Position numbers and translations under genes: made by a program | Part shown: piece after piece, positions 43,947 through 53,315 of the stretch | Numbering within the stretch: the stretch's first letter is position 1 | Layout: each line of letters starts with the position of its first letter | Source of the DNA: an uncultured Lachnospiraceae bacterium | GTDB lineage: Bacteria; Bacillota; Clostridia; Lachnospirales; Lachnospiraceae | Direction of reading: 5' to 3' | Length of the DNA: 64,000 nucleotides | NCBI GenBank assembly: GCA_910579225.1 | Contig: CAJTTI010000012.1 | Coordinates: forward strand, 41,469 to 105,468 | Notes under the pieces: model-generated | Told to the model about the DNA's origin: nothing | The model's input: only the letters and a program-made list of their open reading frames with translations | Database searches by the model: none

Positions 43947-43979
43947 CACGATGCTGCCTGTAGTCCAGGCAGCATTGTG
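43947..43979. terminator. Hairpin between convergent anti-sigma and fruA genes
   Basis: CACGATGCTGCCTG (43947-43960) pairs with CAGGCAGCATTGTG (43966-43979), 14 positions with one G-U, 5-nt loop. No T run on either side, so it may act as a barrier or weak bidirectional terminator. Confidence 0.6.
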
Positions 43980-43992
43980 GAACGGAGAACAC

Positions 43993-45909
43993 TTATGCAG
44001 AAACTTTCTTCTTAAAGATTCCAAGGAGTACAGCGCCCACAACGGTTCCGATCACCAGTGCCAGCAGGTACATCAGAGCGTTTCCCACCACCGGGACGAC
44101 GAAGATGCCGCCGTGGGGAGCCATGAGGGTGCAGCCGAATGCCATGGAGAGCGCGCCTGCCACAGCAGACCCTATCATGCAGGACGGGAGCACGTGAAGC
44201 GGATCGGATGCTGCGAAGGGGATTGCTCCTTCCGTGATAAAGGCCAGGCCCATAATGAAGTTTACAGGGCCGGATTCCCGCTCTTCCTTTGTAAATTTAT
44301 TTTTGAACAGCAGAGTCGAAAGGGCGATGGCACAGGGCGGAACCATGCCGCCGATCATAACTGCCGCCATGATATGATAGTTGCCCGCAGCGATGGAGGC
44401 TGTACCGAAGACATAAGCTGCCTTGTTGAAGGGGCCGCCCATATCAATGGCCATCATGCCTGCCACGACGATTCCCAGGAGGATTCGACTGGAACCGCCC
44501 ATGTTGGTCAGTGCGGTGTTCAAAGCTGTATTCAGAGCGCCGATGGGAGGCTCTACCAGAAACTGCATGATCAGACCCATAAAAAGGATGCCGCACAGGG
44601 GATATAAGAGGACTGGTGCGATCTTTTCAATGGCCTGGGGCAGCCTGGAAAATACTTTGATCAGGAACAGAACCAGGTAACCTGCGATAAAACCTGCCGC
44701 CAGAGCGCCCAGAAAGCCGGATTTACCTGCAGAAGCCATCATGCCGCCTACAAAGCCAACGGCCAGTCCGGGACGGTCTGCGATGCCCATGGCAATGAAA
44801 CCGGCCAGGATCGGAAGCATGAAGCCGAAGGCCACGTCGCCAATGCCTTTCAGAGTTGCTGCTGCCGGTGTGATGGTACCGAAGGCGGAACGCGCCTCGT
44901 CCGAGAGGGCGTTCACATCCACGCACAGACCGTCGATCAGGAAGGCCAGGGCAATGAGAATACCGCCGCCCACTACGAAGGGAAGCATATGGGAGACTCC
45001 GTTCATCAGCTGCATATAGAGCTTGTGCCCGATTCCGCCGGAGGCGCTGCCGCCGGAGGGTGCCGCGGAGGGATTCCCCGCCTGATACACGGGAACGTCG
45101 CCGCTCATGGCCCGGGCTACCAGCTGGTCCGCCTTGCTGATGCCATCGGATACCTGACATTCGATAAGCTTCTTTCCATGGAAACGGTCCATGGGAACCT
45201 TGGCGTCCGCAGCCACGATGATGCAGTCTGCTTCCCGGATCTCCTGATCGGTCAGTACATTCTTCGCTCCGCCGGAGCCCCGGGTCTCCACCTTGATAAA
45301 GCATCCGGCTGCCCGAGCTGCCTTTTCCAGACCTTCGGCTGCCATATAGGTGTGGGCGATACCGGTGGGGCAGGAAGTGACAGCCAGGATTTTAAAGGCT
45401 CCTTCTGCGGCGGCGGTATTCTGGGCCGCCAGCTGGTCATTGAGGTCCGGCTTCTCTTCGTCTGCCGTGTCTACGATCCGGAGAAATTCTTCCACGGTGG
45501 ACGCATTTTTCAGGTTGGCGGCAAAGGTTTCGTCCATTAACAGCATGGAGAGCTTGCTCAGCACATCCAGATGTACATTGTCTTCGGTATTGGGTGCGGC
45601 GATCAGGAAGATCAGGTGGACCGGCTCTCCGTCCAGAGAATCAAAATCCACGCCGTTTTTGACCACCATGGCGGCCAGGCCGGGGCGGTCCACAAAGGGG
45701 CCCTTGCCGTGGGGGATGGCGATGCCTTCGCCGATGCCGGTGGTGCTTTCCTCTTCCCGCCGGTAGACCTCCTGACGGTATGCCTCCCGGTCATTGATTT
45801 TGCCGCTCTGGATCATCAGGTCCACCATCTGATCCAGGGCTTCCTGCTTGGAGCGGGGGGCTCCGGTAAGTGAGATACTCCGTTTGTCTAATAAATCCGT
45901 TATACGCAT
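43993..45909 (-). CDS. fruA: PTS fructose transporter subunit EIIABC
   Basis: 638 aa. Imports fructose with phosphorylation at C1. EIIA (about 1-150) has the phosphohistidine in GIAIPHGK; EIIB (about 170-270) has the phosphocysteine in VTSCPTGIAHT; EIIC (about 300-638) is the membrane channel with about nine segments. An acidic/Gly-Ser linker joins EIIB to EIIC. Downstream of fruK by 66 nt in one operon. GGAGG precedes the ATG. Confidence 0.95.
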   Translation of the reverse strand: MRITDLLDKRSISLTGAPRSKQEALDQMVDLMIQSGKINDREAYRQEVYRREEESTTGIGEGIAIPHGKGPFVDRPGLAAMVVKNGVDFDSLDGEPVHLIFLIAAPNTEDNVHLDVLSKLSMLLMDETFAANLKNASTVEEFLRIVDTADEEKPDLNDQLAAQNTAAAEGAFKILAVTSCPTGIAHTYMAAEGLEKAARAAGCFIKVETRGSGGAKNVLTDQEIREADCIIVAADAKVPMDRFHGKKLIECQVSDGISKADQLVARAMSGDVPVYQAGNPSAAPSGGSASGGIGHKLYMQLMNGVSHMLPFVVGGGILIALAFLIDGLCVDVNALSDEARSAFGTITPAAATLKGIGDVAFGFMLPILAGFIAMGIADRPGLAVGFVGGMMASAGKSGFLGALAAGFIAGYLVLFLIKVFSRLPQAIEKIAPVLLYPLCGILFMGLIMQFLVEPPIGALNTALNTALTNMGGSSRILLGIVVAGMMAIDMGGPFNKAAYVFGTASIAAGNYHIMAAVMIGGMVPPCAIALSTLLFKNKFTKEERESGPVNFIMGLAFITEGAIPFAASDPLHVLPSCMIGSAVAGALSMAFGCTLMAPHGGIFVVPVVGNALMYLLALVIGTVVGAVLLGIFKKKVSA

Positions 45910-45975
45910 GATTGTTCCTCCTGAATTGAAGTTCCGGGCTTGGCCCTGCTTTCGTTGATGCCTGATATCTATTGG

Positions 45976-46887
45976 TTATTCAAACACAATAGTATTATAG
46001 ATTTTGTAAATTTCTTCCTTGGAAGCCAGCAGATCAGAGAAGGCGCTGGCGCTTCCTGCAGAAATGCCCATATGAAAAGCATGATGGTAATTCTGTTTCT
46101 GCACCCAGCCGGCTACAAAACCTGCTACCATGGAGTCTCCGGCGCCTACAGCATTTACGAGTGTTCCTTTGGGAGCGGGCTGCATATGTACTTCGCCGTT
46201 TTCGGCCACAAGCACTGCTCCTTCCCCGGCCATGGAGACCAGTACATTTCTGGCGCCCTTTTCCTGCAGCTTTCTTGCATATGGGACTACTTCATCCCGT
46301 GTAGCCAGTGTGATATGGAAGATCTCACCCAGTTCATGATTGTTGGGTTTGATCAGGAATGGATGATATTCCAGTACATTCAGCAGAAGGTTTTTGGTGG
46401 CATCTACCACATAGAGAATGCCGCGTCCGTCTAGTGTCGACAGAATATCCCGGTAAATGGAATCAGGCATGCTCTCGGGAATGCTTCCTGCCAGTACCAG
46501 GATATCTCCTGGTTGTAGTTTTTCGAGTTTTTTTATAAGCTTCCGTATTGCTTCCTGATTAATTGACGGACCTTGACCATTTATCTCTGTTCCGTCAAAA
46601 TCCTTCAATTTGATATTGATACGGGAACATCCATGGTCCAAATGGATAAAATCACTTTGGAAGCCAATGTCTTTCATTTTCCTGAGCAATTCCTTTCCGG
46701 TAAAACCTGCCGTAAATCCAAGAGCAGTGTTTTCAATGTCCAGGTTGTGGAGTACGGTGGATACGTTGATTCCTTTGCCGCCCGGCAGCATTTGTTCCGC
46801 GCATGTGCGGTTTGTTTTTCCAAGCTGGAAATCTTTCATGGATATGATGTAGTCCAGCGACGGATTAAATGTCACAGTGTAGATCAT
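45976..46887 (-). CDS. fruK: 1-phosphofructokinase
   Basis: 303 aa PfkB-family sugar kinase that converts fructose 1-phosphate to fructose 1,6-bisphosphate. N-terminal signature VTFNPSLDYI and GGKGINVS, C-terminal NAVGAGDSMVAGF with the catalytic Asp. First gene of the fru operon; the promoter with repeated operators lies at 46942-46975. Confidence 0.93.
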   Translation of the reverse strand: MIYTVTFNPSLDYIISMKDFQLGKTNRTCAEQMLPGGKGINVSTVLHNLDIENTALGFTAGFTGKELLRKMKDIGFQSDFIHLDHGCSRINIKLKDFDGTEINGQGPSINQEAIRKLIKKLEKLQPGDILVLAGSIPESMPDSIYRDILSTLDGRGILYVVDATKNLLLNVLEYHPFLIKPNNHELGEIFHITLATRDEVVPYARKLQEKGARNVLVSMAGEGAVLVAENGEVHMQPAPKGTLVNAVGAGDSMVAGFVAGWVQKQNYHHAFHMGISAGSASAFSDLLASKEEIYKIYNTIVFE

Positions 46888-46941
46888 GCGCCCTGTCTCC
46901 TTTCTTATCCTTTCTTTCTTGTCGTTCCTTGAGATGATCTT

Positions 46942-46975
46942 ATTATATCGTCAAAAACAATCAAAGTCAATCAAA
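46942..46975 (-). promoter_or_regulatory. fru promoter with tandem FruR-like repeats
   Basis: On the minus strand TTGACT (46970-46965), 17-bp spacer and TATAAT (46947-46942). TTTGATTG occurs twice (46975-46968 and 46965-46958), 10 bp apart, overlapping the -35. Tandem direct repeats are typical of DeoR-family operators. The rest of the 46888-47228 gap holds only the hairpin at 47132-47181. Confidence 0.65.
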
Positions 46976-47131
46976 CTAATTCACAAAAAAGCCAATTTAA
47001 AATTGTGCAATATTCACAATCATTCATAGTCGATCGAAATAAGTCAATTATTATAATACAGTGGATAAGATAAGAAAGCGAAAATATGAGGAGGATATAA
47101 AGACAACGGGAATGTAAGAAAGGGGTAATAC

Positions 47132-47181
47132 AAAACACAGAGAGAATACAAAAGTCGTAGTTTGTATTCCCTCTGTGTTTT
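47132..47181. terminator. Long hairpin terminator after hsp20
   Basis: Arms of 21 nt, 47132-47152 and 47161-47181, pair at 20 of 21 positions around an 8-nt loop, with AAAA and TTTT at the outer ends. It lies between the hsp20 stop and the fru promoter, both on the minus strand. Confidence 0.85.
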
Positions 47182-47228
47182 ACTGCATCCCTGCTTTTGG
47201 AAGCCGGATAGTGTGTTTATGACAAAAA

Positions 47229-47669
47229 TTATCCTTCAATCATGATTGTTTTACTCTCATTGATTCTTGGCTGCGCTTCTTTTTTTGGTACAGTCAGCTT
47301 CAGCACGCCATTTTCAAATGCAGCATGCACATCCTCCTGAGTAACATCTTCCCCCACGTAAAAGCTTCGCTGATAGTGTCCGGTATACCGTTCCTGACGG
47401 ATATATCTGCCCTGTGCATCTTTTTTCTCCTCGTCGTTCTGACGGGTAGCCTTGATGGTGAGATAACCATCTTTTAACTCTGCATGCAGGTCCTCTTTCC
47501 GGAAGCCGGGCAGATCCAGATCAACCTGGTAAGCGTTATCAAGTTCCTGTACGTCGGCTTTCATAGCCGGAATACTGCCGATACGGCCAGGACGATAGAA
47601 AGAAGAGTTTGCAAAATCCTCAAAAAAATCATCCATAAAGTTTCTTCCAAAAATATCTGTTAATAACAT
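47229..47669 (-). CDS. Hsp20/alpha-crystallin small heat shock protein
   Basis: 146 aa ATP-independent holdase chaperone. The alpha-crystallin domain covers about residues 35-130 (VDLDLPGFRKEDLHAEL, AFENGVLKLTVPKKE), and the N-terminus LLTDIFGRNFMDDFFEDF is typical. Ribosome binding site AGGAGG before the ATG. Expression is probably controlled by HrcA through the CIRCE element upstream. Confidence 0.92.
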   Translation of the reverse strand: MLLTDIFGRNFMDDFFEDFANSSFYRPGRIGSIPAMKADVQELDNAYQVDLDLPGFRKEDLHAELKDGYLTIKATRQNDEEKKDAQGRYIRQERYTGHYQRSFYVGEDVTQEDVHAAFENGVLKLTVPKKEAQPRINESKTIMIEG

Positions 47670-47725
47670 AAATCATACCTCCTTGTATTTGTGCGGATTC
47701 CTTTCGGATATCCTTTTGTGTTTTG

Positions 47726-47780
47726 TTTGTTATATATGTTATATAACAAAATATTAGCACTGTCAAGAGGTGAGTGCTAA
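47726..47780 (-). promoter_or_regulatory. hsp20 promoter with CIRCE element and a second dyad
   Basis: CIRCE: TTAGCACTG (47754-47762), 9-nt spacer, GAGTGCTAA (47772-47780), one mismatch from the consensus arms. On the minus strand TTGACA (47766-47761) and TATAAC (47743-47738) are 17 bp apart, so CIRCE covers the -35. A further perfect dyad, TTTGTTATATA (47726-47736) and TATATAACAAA (47740-47750), covers the -10. Confidence 0.8.
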
Positions 47781-47928
47781 TTTTTTGTGAAAAAAGTGTG
47801 AAATCCCTTTGAAATAAGGATTTTTGAAAGGTAGGATTTTCTGGAATCCGGTATTTTGTACCTTTTCTGTACCTTTTGTGAAAAAATATGACCGCCGCAA
47901 AGGTAGTATGCCCCGCGGCGGCCCGATC

Positions 47929-48341
47929 TTATCCGATTTTTGTATTTTCCTGTGTCTCTTCCGTCTTCTTCTGAATCTGCGAAAAGTCCAGGTGTATATA
48001 TGTCCAGTGTAATGAATACGTTTGCATGTTCCATAATGTATTGCAATACCTTCGGTTCCAGTCCGGATTCTTGCGGATGATATCAGAATCAACGGAAAGC
48101 TCCAGCGCTGGATAGATCAGGTTGTGATACAGTTTGACCGTGTTCGCAGAAAGTCCTTTCTTTACCAGTTCGGAATAAAAGGAGCGGATATGAATCTGCC
48201 TGATCTGCGCAATTTTCATATTTCCAAGGACAGAATCTTTCAGAACGTTGTTCCAGACGGATATATAATTACATCTGGTACTTTTCCGGAGATCGGTTTT
48301 GTTGTCCATGTACATCTGAAAAAGCTGATTCAATGCAATTT
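47929..48341 (-). pseudogene. Tyrosine recombinase (integrase) remnant
   Basis: Residues encoded from 48341 to 48063 match the core-binding domain of phage/conjugative-transposon integrases (LNQLFQMYMDNKTDLRKSTR, FYSELVKKGLS, LIYPALELSVDSDIIRKNP). Most of the catalytic domain is then missing. The final stretch resumes in shifted frames with VLQYIMEHANVFITLDIY and HLDFSQIQKK, the C-terminal box of such integrases around the catalytic Tyr. Two frameshifts plus an internal deletion. It is fused in frame to the transposase remnant upstream. Confidence 0.8.
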
Positions 48342-49248
48342 CTTTTTTAAAGATTTCCCGTATATAAATCGTAAACAGATGCGCTATCATCACAAACAGC
48401 ATATGACGCTTCCAGCCCTGGTAACTCCGGCATTCATAATGTCCCATTCCCAGGTTGCTTTTACATTCTTCAAAGCACTGTTCAATGGGCCATCTTAAGG
48501 TTGCTGCCCTGTCCAGTTCCTGGACAGCCAGACCTCCTGGGGCATTGGAAACGAAATATTTTACTTCCCCATCTGCATATTTCCTTAAATAAAGCCATAT
48601 TTCCGGCCCCGGCTTCACATAACTGCGGTTCCCGTCTTTACGGCAGGAATAACAGCGCATATATTTCCTCTCTGCAACGATCGGTCCTTTTGCTCCTTCT
48701 GCCAGTACAACGCTTTCCCAGGGGACGGAACTGTCTTCTGCGATTTCACGTACCGATACCTGCTCTTTTGCGTTTGTTGCCGCAAAATACCATACCCCTT
48801 CCGGCAGTTTCAGCCCGTCAAGGAAGGCATGGTCGTTCCCGTATGCCGAAACCCATCGGACCTGAAACAGACCGTTGTCCCCGGCAAAAGCAAGGAATAC
48901 GCCGGACTAGGAAGTTTTCCGTTTTGCCCAGGCGGAATGTTTCACTTTTTTCACAAAACACGTATCATCTACGGACAGCATACCGGAGGCCTGTCCCACC
49001 TGTTTGGAAAGCAGTTCCTGGTAAATATCCAGGAGGGGCTGTTCCTCAAAAGGGAATCGTGAAAAAAACTGCTGCATGGGGCGGACATACTTCTCCCCGG
49101 AAAAATGGAGTGCAACCGGTTCGACGGATTTACGTTCCAGCGGGCTTAACAGCCCCGTTATAAATGTTCGGAACAGTTTCCTTTGTGGCTCTGAACGGAA
49201 ACAGGGAAGATAATTCTGAAAATATTTCTCAAGTTCTGATTGAAGCAA
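48342..49248 (-). pseudogene. IS701/IS4-like DDE transposase, interrupted by a stop and truncated
   Basis: Starts MLQSELEKYFQNYLPCF and carries LSVDDTCFVKKVKHSAWAK, the first catalytic Asp region of IS701-type transposases. A single in-frame TAG at 48907-48909 breaks it; the same frame then continues (VFLAFAGDNGLFQVRW, YGNDHAFLDGLK) to a C-terminal RWPIEQCFEECKSNLGMGHYE block that contains the last catalytic Glu. The end (IYIREIFKKE) runs directly into integrase sequence, so the natural 3' end is lost. Terminal inverted repeats were not found. Confidence 0.78.
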
Positions 49249-49381
49249 AAGGCTGTCTTCATCATCGGAATACCATTTTTTATCTCTACAATCAATTATT
49301 CAGAAAAATTTGTGGATATTAATTTATATTTTTAAAAAATTTCTCTTGACAGAATCATATTTATAGTACAAATTTTAAATA

Positions 49382-49455
49382 AATGTTACTGGTAAAGCAG
49401 GCATGACTGGAAGTTGTACAGGTGGTTATACGGCTTTTTGGTCATGCCTTTTTGT
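49382..49455 (+). promoter_or_regulatory. RAT antiterminator target and conditional terminator
   Basis: AATGTTACTGGTAAAGCAGG (49382-49401) closely matches the ribonucleic antiterminator sequence bound by LicT/BglG/SacT proteins. It overlaps the 5' arm of a terminator, AGGCATGAC (49399-49407) with GTCATGCCT (49441-49449) followed by TTTTTG. A TTGACA lies upstream (49347 region). This is the classical switch of beta-glucoside PTS operons. Confidence 0.82.
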
Positions 49456-49491
49456 CGCTAAAAACAGAATGAATACAAGGGAGGGATTGCC

Positions 49492-49918
49492 ATGAAACTG
49501 TTAAAAGCATTGAATAACAATGTAGCATTAGTGCTGGATGATGAGAAAAGGGAATCGGTTGTCATGGGGCGTGGTGTTGCATTTCATGTAAAAATCGGAC
49601 AGCATATTGACTCCTCTCTAGTAGAGAAGCATTTTGTTTTGAATGGCAGGAGCGGAAGAAAAGATTTTGACAGTCTTTTAAAACGGATTACTGTGGAAGA
49701 TATCGAACTGGCCAGCGGTATTATTAAGCAGGGGGAAATTCGGTTGGGTTATCGTTGCATTGACTCGATTCTGCTGACTTTATCAGACCACCTGGGACTG
49801 ATGATGGAGCGCGCAAAAAATTGCTCTTTTTTTGAATCGGACTTATAAGTGGGATATAAGCGAAGGAGAAATCTTATATCTGGCATTGCATCTGAATCGA
49901 ATCAGTCAGGATGAATAA
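49492..49918 (+). pseudogene. BglG/LicT-type transcription antiterminator, deleted and frameshifted
   Basis: The first ~55 residues are an intact RNA-binding CAT domain (KLLKALNNNVALVLDD, VVMGRGVAFH) followed by the start of PRD1 (ELASGIIKQGEIRLGY, LTLSDHLGLMMERAKN). The frame ends at residue 118. In the next frame KWDISEGEILYLALHLNRI, the end of PRD2, follows at once to a stop at 49916-49918. About 150 residues between are missing, so both PTS regulation domains are destroyed, although a CAT-plus-stub protein of 118 aa could still be made. GGGAGG lies before the ATG. Confidence 0.82.
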
Positions 49919-49940
49919 ATAGTGAGAAGGAGGATATGTC

Positions 49941-51819
49941 GTGAAATATTTAGAAGAAGCAAAACAGATTGTAGAATTAGTAGGCGGCGAGGAAAATATC
50001 AATAGCCTTGTACATTGTACCACCAGATTGCGTTTTGAGTTAAAAGATGATGGAATGGCTAACAAAGAAGCCTTAAATAAACTGAAGTATGTGCTGCAGG
50101 TGGTGATTAGCGGCGGACAGTATCAGGTTGTTATCGGTCCGGCGGTCAATGATTATTATAATGCTATTTTAGAGGTTGCACATATTGGAAAAAAGGAAGC
50201 TAAGGCAGAGAATACTTCTGAGAAAAAAGTTGGATTGGCTGACCGGGTGATGAAAGTTATCTCCGGCGCATTTTCCCCTTTAATTCCAGTACTGGCAGGA
50301 GCTGGTATGCTGAAGGCACTGCTGACAGTGATTCTTGAGTTTGGATTGCTGCCAAGTGATGCGCCTACCTATCTGATACTGTCAGCAGCAGGAAATGCAG
50401 CTTTTTACTTTTTGCCAATCTTCCTTGGAATTACACTGGCAAAGCAATTTGGAGGGAATGCATACGTAGGCGGTGCAATTGGAGCAGCACTTTTGGACCC
50501 CAATTTTACAGGACTGCTAGGAGCTGAGGGCAGTGTGGATTTTATGGGAATCCAGGTGATTCCAATTGATTATGCTTCCACTGTTTTTCCGATTTTTATT
50601 TCTGTGATTGTCTATAGCCTGTTAGAATAACTGCTGAAAAAGATAATAAAAAAAGAATTGCAGTTATTTTTAAATCCTATGATTTCACTGATGCTAATGG
50701 TTCCTTTTACCATTTTGATTTTTGGACCGTTTGGTACTATTTTGGGCAATAAGGTGTCAGAGCTGGTGGTATGGCTCTTTAGTGTGAATCGAATTATAGC
50801 AGGTATTATCTTAGGCACTACATACCCATTCTTAACAATTCTGGGACTTCACTGGGGATTTACTCCAGTTACCATTCAGAACTTAGAGCTGTATGGTGGA
50901 GATATGCTAGAGGGCGTATGTGTATGTGCGATGTTTGCAGAGACAGGTATTGCAATTGGTGCTTATCTAAAAGGAAAGAAACATTCCAGAATTCGTGAAG
51001 TTGCAGGACCAACGATACTGACAGCAATCTTTGCTGGTGTGACGGAGCCAATTCTCTATGGTATTATCATGAATTACAGACGTCTGCTTACAGTTGTAGC
51101 GGTGGCCAGCGGTATCGGCGGAGCGATTAACGGGGCACTTCATGTAACTTGTGACGCGTTTGTATTTCATAATATTTTTTCCCTTGTTATGAGAACCTAT
51201 TCTCCATTTTTTTCATATCTGATAGGTATTACAACTTCGTTAGTCTGTGGTATATTGATGACCTATTTCTGGGGGCTTGCTACAGAGAATCGGGAGGATT
51301 TTGAAGCAGAAGCAGAGAACGTTTTGGAAGACAAGAAAGAAGAAATACATTCAGATGGCGGCGATGAAATCGTGGCTGTTCAGGCACCTTTAAGCGGTGA
51401 GGTAGTTAAACTAGAAGATATAGAAGATGAGGTATTTGCCAGCGGAGTAGCCGGACAGGGACTTGCGATACGTCCGTTAAAAGGAATTGTAAAAGCTCCA
51501 TGTGACGGTGAAATTACGATGATTTTCCCGTCAAAACATGCACTTGGACTGTCAGCGGGTGGTGCAGAATTTCTGATTCATATCGGACTGAATACGGTGA
51601 TGCTAAATGGAGAAGGCTTTGAAGTCTTGGTGGAACAAGGAGAACAAGTAAAAGCAGGACAGCCGCTGCTTCGTTTTTGACCCGGCTTTTATTCAGGAAA
51701 AAGGATATGCGCTGACTTCGCCGGTTTTGGTTACCAACGCAGATGATTTTCATGAGATTAAAATTATGGCTTTTGAAAAAGTGCAAGCTGGTGAACCGAT
51801 TTACCAGATAATTCGATAA
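49941..51819 (+). pseudogene. bglP: PTS beta-glucoside transporter EIIBCA with a nonsense codon and a frameshift
   Basis: GTG start with GAAGGAGG upstream. EIIB (~1-90) has the phosphocysteine in LVHCTTRLRF; EIIC (~100-450) follows; EIIA is at the C-terminus (FPSKHALGL, FLIHIGLNTV with the phosphohistidine). A TAA at 50628-50630 interrupts the EIIC in frame; the same frame reopens through 51680. Near the end an extra T (CGTTTTTGA near 51675) shifts the frame, and the remaining EIIA residues (DPAFIQEKGYALTSPVLVTN) continue to 51819. One or both lesions should abolish transport unless read through. Confidence 0.85.
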
Positions 51820-51829
51820 GGAGGACAGT

Positions 51830-53266
51830 ATGAGAGAAAATTTCTTATGGGGCGGTGCAGTGGCTGCCCATCAGGTAGAAGGCGCTTATAATGTGCAGGG
51901 AAAAGGACTTAGCATTGCAGATGTGATGACAGGCGGAAGCAGAGAGAAAGCCCGCGAGATTACAGATGGGATACTGGAAGGAAAATATTATCCTAATCAT
52001 GAAGGAATACGTTTTTATCACTATTACAAAGAAGATATTAAACTGTTTGCAGAGATGGGATTTAAGTGTTTCCGCACCAGTATTGCCTGGAGCCGTATCT
52101 TTCCGCAGGGAGACGAAAAAGAGCCAAATGAAGAAGGGCTTAAATTCTATGACAATGTATTTGATGAACTGCTTAAATATGGAATAGAGCCTGTTGTCAC
52201 TTTATCACATTTTGAGATGCCCTATGGATTGGTTAAAAAATATGGCGGCTTTAGAAGCAGAGAGATGATAACATATTTTACCAGGTTTGCGTATACAGTT
52301 ATGGAGCGATATAAGAATAAAGTGCGTTATTGGATGACTTTTAATGAAATCAATAATCAAATGGTGGTAACGAATAATATTTATGCATTTACCAATTCTG
52401 GTATTTTATTTCAGGAGAGAGAAGACAGGGAAAAAGTTGTCTATCAGGCAGCACATTATCAGTTCGTTGCCAGTGCAATGGTTGTAAAGAAAGGACATGA
52501 AATTAATCCAGATTTTCAGATTGGATGTATGATTGCAGCATCTCCTCTTTATCCTTACAGTTGTAATCCCAAAGATATCTTGTTGGCACAAAGAGAAGAC
52601 CGACATTTTAATCTGTTCTTTGCCGATGTAGATGCAAGAGGACATTATCCGTCGTATGCTCAAAAAGAATGGGAGAGACGCGGGTATCATCTGGATATAA
52701 CAGAGAAAGACCTTGAGATTCTCTCTGAAGGTTGTGTGGATTATATTGGTTTTAGCTATTATCTAAGTGGTGCTCTGTGTGCAAATAACAATGTGGAAAA
52801 ATTGGGAAATGATTTAGCAGCGACTCCAAATGCAGTAGAAAATCCATATCTTGAGATGACACCTTGGGGTTGGACAATTGACCCTGAAGGGCTGCGTTAT
52901 GTATTGAATCAGTATTATGAGTGCTATGAGCTTCCACTTTTTATTGTAGAAAATGGCTTTGGTTATGAGGATGTGATAGAAAACGGAGAAATTCATGATA
53001 AAAACCGTATTCAGTTTTTAAATAACCATATTCAGGAGATGGTAAAAGCGATAGAGGAAGATGGAGTGGATGTTATTGGTTATACTGTCTGGGGTTGTAT
53101 TGACCCGGTCTCTTTTACAACAGGAGAAATGCGTAAACGTTATGGCTTTATCTATGTAGATAAAAAAGATGATGGAAGTGGAACTTATGAAAGAATAAAA
53201 AAAGACAGTTTTTACTGGTATCAGGATGTAATACGTAAAAATGGTGTGATATCATCAGACGTTTAA
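51830..53266 (+). CDS. bglA: 6-phospho-beta-glucosidase, GH1
   Basis: 478 aa, intact. Hydrolyses phosphorylated beta-glucosides delivered by the PTS. N-terminal FLWGGAVAAHQVEGAY, acid/base Glu in TFNEINN and nucleophile Glu in FIVENGFGYED are present, with the phosphate-binding C-terminal region KKRYGF-like (MRKRYGFIYVD). AAGGAGG lies 5 nt before the ATG, 11 nt after the end of the transporter remnant. Its function without the adjacent transporter would need another PTS. Confidence 0.92.
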   Translation: MRENFLWGGAVAAHQVEGAYNVQGKGLSIADVMTGGSREKAREITDGILEGKYYPNHEGIRFYHYYKEDIKLFAEMGFKCFRTSIAWSRIFPQGDEKEPNEEGLKFYDNVFDELLKYGIEPVVTLSHFEMPYGLVKKYGGFRSREMITYFTRFAYTVMERYKNKVRYWMTFNEINNQMVVTNNIYAFTNSGILFQEREDREKVVYQAAHYQFVASAMVVKKGHEINPDFQIGCMIAASPLYPYSCNPKDILLAQREDRHFNLFFADVDARGHYPSYAQKEWERRGYHLDITEKDLEILSEGCVDYIGFSYYLSGALCANNNVEKLGNDLAATPNAVENPYLEMTPWGWTIDPEGLRYVLNQYYECYELPLFIVENGFGYEDVIENGEIHDKNRIQFLNNHIQEMVKAIEEDGVDVIGYTVWGCIDPVSFTTGEMRKRYGFIYVDKKDDGSGTYERIKKDSFYWYQDVIRKNGVISSDV

Positions 53267-53272
53267 AGACAT

Positions 53273-53310
53273 ACAAGGAAATCACTTGGATTTTAAAGTG
53301 ATTTCCTTGT
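53273..53310. terminator. Bidirectional terminator between bglA and mscS
   Basis: ACAAGGAAATCACTT (53273-53287) pairs perfectly with AAGTGATTTCCTTGT (53296-53310) around an 8-nt loop, between convergent genes. Confidence 0.82.
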
Positions 53311-53315
53311 AAAGT

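Noticed and set aside
48501..49163. A 220-codon plus-strand frame over the transposase remnant
   Set aside because: The minus strand shows clear transposase motifs; this frame has none.
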